Assembly: GCA_014799735.1 (NCBI GenBank)
Contig: JAAVHL010000086.1
Span: 1 to 36,589 of the forward strand
Source: Ruminococcus sp.
GTDB lineage: Bacteria; Bacillota; Clostridia; Oscillospirales; Ruminococcaceae
Length of the DNA stretch: 36,589 nucleotides
Direction: 5' to 3'
The position numbers and the translations under genes are program-made. Positions 32,894 to 36,589 of this stretch are shown in pieces (position 1 is the first letter of the stretch; each line of letters opens with the position of its first letter). A model generated the notes under the pieces. It did not search any database and was not told the DNA's origin. It was given only the letters and a program-made list of their open reading frames with translations.

Positions 32894-34038
32894 CAGATTT
32901 TACCGCCTTTTTTCATCATGATCAGAACAGTCGCAAGAACCGCAATGATCATAGCCATTACCACAATTACTATCACAACGCCCACGCTGAGACCGCCCGA
33001 CTGTGCGGACTGAGCGGGCTGAACAGACTGAGTGTCGGTTTGTCCCTGAACGGGAACAGCCTCAGCCTCGGAGACATCCGTCTGAGGCTCGTCATTCTCT
33101 GCCTCGGTTTCTGCGGCAGCCGCTTCATAGGTCTCGCTGTTCTCTGCGGATATCTCCGCCTTTAGGGAATACTCCCCCGTAAGGTCGGCCGCAATGGTGA
33201 TATTGTTCTGCTTCCAGCTTTTGTAGCTTTCGGCGGAATCCTCATAGCAATGCACCGCCGCGCTTACGTTGCGGAAAACGTCGCTGTCCAGAGCGGGAGC
33301 CTCCTCGCCGTAAGCGTAGATATCTTTAAGATTATTGCAGTCGGCAAAAACGCTGCCGCCTATCTTTTTCACGTCCGGACCTATCGAAATGCTCTCAAAG
33401 CCGCACTTGCTGAAGGTGTTGGGGTACAGCTCCGATATCCCCGCGGGGATAACAAATTCGGTTATCGCCTTGCAGTCCTGAAACGCGCCCTCACCGATAT
33501 AGGTCACAGCCGCCGATACGGGGACTTCCTCCAGCGCCTCGCAGGCGGCAAAGGCGTAGTCGTCAATTTTTGTAACGGTTGCGGGCATCAAGACCTTGAC
33601 AAGCTTTCTGTTGCTCGAAAAAGCATTTTTGCCTATCTCGACGGTATTTTTCGGCAGGGTCAGCACCGTAAGCTGATTGCGGGAGGGCAGGGCGTTTTCG
33701 GGAATTATCCCGCCTTCGGTCTCCGTACCCGCAAGCTCGACTATCTCCAGATTGGGTATAGCCGTAAGCGCATTGTAATCCTCTGCGTTCAGCGTACCTG
33801 ACAGCACCGCGATATTCTTTATGAAATTGTAGTCCGTGCCGTCTGCGGCTTCGCTGATAGCGTCCGCAAGCTTTCCCGTCTCAAAGGACTGCACCGTAAG
33901 GTTTTCGGTACTTTCCTCCGCTCTTGTGGGGATAGCCATTATGATTATACCCAGAAAAATAGCCACCGCAATAATTAATATCAGTATTCTTTTTACAAGA
34001 GGTCTTTTCTTTTTTTTATCGTATCTGAACTTTGCCAT
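32893..34038 (-). CDS. Membrane-anchored LRR_5 (BspA-like) protein
   Basis: A 381-aa protein with a basic cytoplasmic start (MAKFRYDKKKKRP), a TM helix near 17-37, about six leucine-rich repeats of the LRR_5/BspA kind between about 95 and 260 (for example KLVKVLMPATVTKIDDYAFAAC), a Glu/Ala/Gln-rich linker and a second TM near 350-373 ending in KKGGKI. The repeats therefore face outward, held at both ends. An upstream GTG is possible, but the chosen ATG has AAAGGAG five bases upstream. The gene lies 24 bp after the DUF1444-like gene and overlaps the TgpA-like gene. BspA-type repeats bind proteins on host or bacterial surfaces; the partner here is unknown, though the coupled transglutaminase is an obvious candidate (inference). 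Confidence 0.88.
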   Translation of the reverse strand: MAKFRYDKKKKRPLVKRILILIIAVAIFLGIIIMAIPTRAEESTENLTVQSFETGKLADAISEAADGTDYNFIKNIAVLSGTLNAEDYNALTAIPNLEIVELAGTETEGGIIPENALPSRNQLTVLTLPKNTVEIGKNAFSSNRKLVKVLMPATVTKIDDYAFAACEALEEVPVSAAVTYIGEGAFQDCKAITEFVIPAGISELYPNTFSKCGFESISIGPDVKKIGGSVFADCNNLKDIYAYGEEAPALDSDVFRNVSAAVHCYEDSAESYKSWKQNNITIAADLTGEYSLKAEISAENSETYEAAAAETEAENDEPQTDVSEAEAVPVQGQTDTQSVQPAQSAQSGGLSVGVVIVIVVMAMIIAVLATVLIMMKKGGKI

Positions 34039-34062
34039 ATGTACTCCTTTCACACTATAGGG

Positions 34063-34941
34063 TCACGGGCTTTCCGCGCTCTGTACCGCGGCTTCGCTCT
34101 TTTGTTCTGCACTGCGTGCGTCCTCGTCCCGACCGATGGAAAAATGTCCCGCTATCTGGATATCCTGCGGAGTGAACAGCAGAACGTCCGTGGTAAGAGG
34201 ATTTTTCGCTTTTCTGTAGTCGCTGAGAATGACCGTGCCAAGTCCCTCTAAAATGTTGTTGGTAATATTTTTCAGCACCAGCAGGTTTTCCCGCGACGGC
34301 GCAACAACCAGAAACTTCGCCCCAAGCTTTTCGTACACCGCCGATCTGAACTCGTTGCACAGGATAAGCGAGCTGCAAAAGGCGGGAGAGGCTATCTGGA
34401 ACTCCAGAGCCGTAACGCTTTCGGTGAGGGTCTCCTCGTTTATCTCGGCTTTTGAAAGTATCTTGCACATATTTCTGTCCGCCACCGAAAAGACCACCTC
34501 ACGGGGAACTCCCCACCTTTTGAGGGTATCCTCGTCAAGGAAGTGGATTATCTCATCGTCGGGCGTATAGACCGCCACCTTTTTCAGACCCTCCACAAAG
34601 TCCGCGCTTATCATATCGGGGGTAACGTCCTTTTCCCGCATGACAAGCAGGCGCAGGAACTCCTGACCGTTGGTAAAGGACACCATTCTGCCCTTTGTCA
34701 GGCAGTCGTGCTCCAGACGGTTTATCAGTCTGTCAAGCTCCTCGTCGGAGCGGTTTTTCTCATATGCCGCCCGCGCTTCGCCCACGTCCACCGTAAACAC
34801 CACCGTGCCGTTGGACACCTCGTACAGATTTTCGTCCTTTTTTGAAACGACGCTGAACTGCCGCCGTTTCAGTGCATTTCTGAAGCCGGCGTCGAACTTA
34901 TCCCTGCTAAAGACCCCGCCGAATTTTTCTGCGAGCTTCAT
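34063..34941 (-). CDS. DUF1444-like cytoplasmic protein
   Basis: A 292-aa soluble protein without signal peptide. Its middle and C-terminal parts match my recollection of the DUF1444 (YtpQ) pattern: VAVYTPDDEIIHFLDEDTLKRWGV (about 135-160), then a strand and helix unit, CNEFRSAVYEKLGAKFLVVAPSRENLLVL (about 203-231), and TDVLLFTPQDIQIAG near the end. Family function is unknown. The acidic, Ala/Ser-rich last 20 residues are probably disordered. AAAGGAGG lies ten bases upstream of the ATG. It is the first gene of a four-gene unit (LRR protein, TgpA-like protein, dehydrogenase) behind a clear extended -10 promoter. Confidence 0.72.
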   Translation of the reverse strand: MKLAEKFGGVFSRDKFDAGFRNALKRRQFSVVSKKDENLYEVSNGTVVFTVDVGEARAAYEKNRSDEELDRLINRLEHDCLTKGRMVSFTNGQEFLRLLVMREKDVTPDMISADFVEGLKKVAVYTPDDEIIHFLDEDTLKRWGVPREVVFSVADRNMCKILSKAEINEETLTESVTALEFQIASPAFCSSLILCNEFRSAVYEKLGAKFLVVAPSRENLLVLKNITNNILEGLGTVILSDYRKAKNPLTTDVLLFTPQDIQIAGHFSIGRDEDARSAEQKSEAAVQSAESP

Positions 34942-34976
34942 AAGCCGCAGTCCTCCTTTTATCGTATATATATTTC

Positions 34977-35005
34977 ATTATAACATATTTCAATCAATTT
35001 GTATA
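34977..35005 (-). promoter_or_regulatory. Extended -10 promoter of the DUF1444 / LRR / TgpA-like / SDR unit
   Basis: On the minus strand, TATACA (35000-35005), a 17-bp spacer and TATAAT (34977-34982) preceded by TGT. The design is the same as that at 15924-15952. The rest of the AT-rich divergent gap up to 35178 must hold the promoter of the LRR lipoprotein gene, but I find only weak candidates (TACAAT near 35130). Confidence 0.75.
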
Positions 35006-35178
35006 GCCGATTTTTAATTTTGTTGGGAAAAATTTTTATAGCCACAGTTTGTAATCGTTGCCAAATTTGTTAACAGTCTGTCAAAAAAAAACAATCTATT
35101 CAACACTTTATTTACAAATTCCTGTACAATATTTATCGGTATGTTTTTACATAAATCTACAACAAAGGAGTTAATATC

Positions 35179-36294
35179 ATGAAGTTAAAAAAATTTGCCG
35201 CCCTTACAGCCGCGATAGCAATGGCTTTGTCGCTTGCCGCCTGCGGTTCGGGAAGCGGAGAAGCTGCCGAAGCCGACGCTGTCACAACCGCTAAGACGGA
35301 AGCCGTTAAGGACGAGACCACCGCGGCGAAACAGGAGGAAAACACCGTCCCCGAGGAAACAACAACGGAGGAGACCACCACAACAGAACCCGCTGTTGAA
35401 TTTGTTGAGCCTTCGGCAGATGAGCTTATATATACTTACGACGCAGCAATAAAAGGTATAAAAGTCAGCAGATATACAGGTTCAGCCGAGGCTATTCGTA
35501 TCCCGGCTGAAATTGACGGAGATCCTGTTGTACAAATTACAAGTGGTAAAGGCAGTTTTGCAGGTAAAAGCTTAAAACAAGTTGAAATTCCAAATAGTGT
35601 TACAGAAATCGGTGTAAGAGCGTTCAGCAAAAGCACGGGACTTAAAAATGTAATAATTCCGGATAGTGTTACTACGATCGGTAAACAAGCATTCAGAGGC
35701 TGCACAAACCTTGAAAGCATTGTAATTCCGAGCAGCGTTATAAATTGGAGCTCAGGGGAAGATGGAGTGTACGGCACTAACTACGGCGTATTCGGTGAGT
35801 GCAAAAACTTAAAAAGCGTTACATTCCCCGAAAACGTTACATGGGAGGAATTTGGTGATTTTTATGGCTGCGAAAGCCTTGAAAGTATAACCGTTCCCAA
35901 TGGCGTTAAAAAAATTAGCTTTGATGCATTTTACAAATGCAAAAATCTTAAAGAAATTATAATTCCCGATAGTGTTACTTGTATTTCGGGAAGCGCTTTC
36001 GGCTATTGCGAAAGCCTTGAAAGCATAAATATCCCGAAAACTGTTACGGAAATCGACGGTTTAGCATTTTGCGGTTGTGCCAAGCTTAAAGATATAACAA
36101 TTCCGGAAGGCGTTGAGAGCCTTGATAACACTTTTTGGTACTGTAAAAGCTTAAGGGATTTAGTAATTCCTGAAAGCGTTACATATATTCAAAATGCTTT
36201 TGACGAATGCGATGCACTCAGTATCACATATAAGGGAAACGAGTATAATTATACGAATTGGAACGATTTGTATAATGCAATTAATAACGGATAA
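35179..36294 (+). CDS. LRR_5 (BspA-like) lipoprotein A
   Basis: A 371-aa secreted lipoprotein. Lipobox LAAC places the lipid on Cys22, followed by a Thr/Glu/Ala tether to about residue 75 (EETTTEETTTTEP) and a short domain VEFVEPSADELIYTYDAAIKGIKVSRYTG. About nine leucine-rich repeats of 22-25 residues then run from 130 to 350, with the pattern LKxIxIPDSVTxIGxxAFxGC. The start has AAAGGAG seven bases upstream. Base composition changes inside the gene: the leader and tether (to about 35,420) are GC-rich, while the repeats are clearly AT-richer with different codon choice. No enzyme motif is present; binding is the expected role. A related gene follows 13 bp downstream. Confidence 0.9.
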   Translation: MKLKKFAALTAAIAMALSLAACGSGSGEAAEADAVTTAKTEAVKDETTAAKQEENTVPEETTTEETTTTEPAVEFVEPSADELIYTYDAAIKGIKVSRYTGSAEAIRIPAEIDGDPVVQITSGKGSFAGKSLKQVEIPNSVTEIGVRAFSKSTGLKNVIIPDSVTTIGKQAFRGCTNLESIVIPSSVINWSSGEDGVYGTNYGVFGECKNLKSVTFPENVTWEEFGDFYGCESLESITVPNGVKKISFDAFYKCKNLKEIIIPDSVTCISGSAFGYCESLESINIPKTVTEIDGLAFCGCAKLKDITIPEGVESLDNTFWYCKSLRDLVIPESVTYIQNAFDECDALSITYKGNEYNYTNWNDLYNAINNG

Positions 36295-36307
36295 TATGAG
36301 GTGTATT

Positions 36308-36589
36308 ATGAAAAAATTACCATTATTGGCGGCTGTGCTGGCTGTAGCATTATCCCTTTCAGCTTGCGGAGAAAACAGCGCTAAAAACGCAGAGACTGAC
36401 ATTGTCGCCGCAGACACATCGGAAAAAACAAACGAAACCACGACGGCTAAGCCGGAGGAAACGACTATTTCTGAAGAAAAAACGACAGCGGAAATGACTG
36501 AAACTGAACCTGTCATTGAATTTGTTGAGCCTGCGGCAGAAGACTTTGAATATCAATATGACACTGTTATAAACGGTATAAAAATTACA
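36308..36589 (+). CDS. LRR lipoprotein B, paralogue of the preceding gene (cut by window edge)
   Basis: The first 94 codons are visible. Signal peptide with lipobox LSAC (Cys20), a Thr/Glu/Lys tether, then PVIEFVEPAAEDFEYQYD, followed by TVINGIKIT, which aligns with PAVEFVEPSADELIYTYDAAIKGIKVS of lipoprotein A. The repeats, if present, lie beyond the end of the window. GAGGTG stands four bases before the ATG, and the gap to gene A is 13 bp, so the two are probably co-transcribed and arose by tandem duplication. Confidence 0.85.
   Translation, partial: MKKLPLLAAVLAVALSLSACGENSAKNAETDIVAADTSEKTNETTTAKPEETTISEEKTTAEMTETEPVIEFVEPAAEDFEYQYDTVINGIKIT

Noticed and set aside
1-36589. rRNA, tRNA, insertion sequences, prophage or integrase genes
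   Set aside because: No transposase, integrase, recombinase or phage structural motif and no tRNA-like cloverleaf was recognised; a covariance search would be needed to exclude small RNAs.

Overview
The window reads as chromosomal DNA of a Gram-positive Clostridia-type bacterium, most likely of the Oscillospiraceae/Ruminococcus group. The grounds are moderate GC with gene-dense strand blocks, strong AGGAGG-type ribosome binding sites, sigma-A promoters (TTGACA / TATAAT, often with a TGn extension), many lipoproteins with Thr/Glu-rich tethers, and families typical of that group: AGCS symporter, bPH2 pair, five-residue-type LRR (LRR_5/BspA) proteins, fibronectin type III surface protein and ParA next to a ComFB-like protein. 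I see no rRNA, tRNA, insertion sequence, phage gene or CRISPR array. The genus assignment is inference.

Layout. 1-290: hairpin-rich intergenic DNA ending in a bidirectional terminator. 291-15,774, almost all minus strand: a hybrid sensor kinase with its own promoter; a GNAT acetyltransferase coupled by an ATGA overlap to uvrC; a 598-aa lipoprotein of unknown function behind a perfect consensus promoter; a 1,399-aa fibronectin type III surface protein; a 57-aa cysteine-bearing protein (DUF6472-like) overlapping the end of sfsA; a ParA ATPase with a ComFB-like partner; and a PilZ-like protein. 16,045-17,385, plus strand: a permuted-papain (YiiX-like) protein and an unknown two-TM protein. 17,485-18,843, minus strand: a sodium:amino-acid symporter. 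18,980-20,928, plus strand: two coupled bPH2 membrane proteins. 21,186-29,785, plus strand: a CNNM/CorC-type CBS protein, then five consecutive secreted transglutaminase-like lipoproteins. 29,832-34,941, minus strand: a four-gene run, in transcription order DUF1444-like protein, membrane LRR protein, TgpA-like membrane transglutaminase, short-chain dehydrogenase. 35,179-end, plus strand: two tandem LRR lipoproteins, the second cut by the window edge.

The most striking content is the concentration of transglutaminase-fold proteins. Five tandem lipoproteins all keep a Cys-His-Asp triad and share a C-terminal module that I cannot name. A sixth, membrane-embedded member lies in the facing operon, next to secreted or membrane LRR proteins and about 10-20 kb from a large FN3 protein. 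A cell-surface protein-modifying or cross-linking apparatus is a reasonable hypothesis, but no substrate is shown by the sequence. The second interesting locus is parA-comFB-like beside a PilZ-like gene. It has a direct/inverted repeat resembling an operator upstream of parA and no ParB in view, which suggests a nucleotide-second-messenger-linked positioning or regulatory function (inference).
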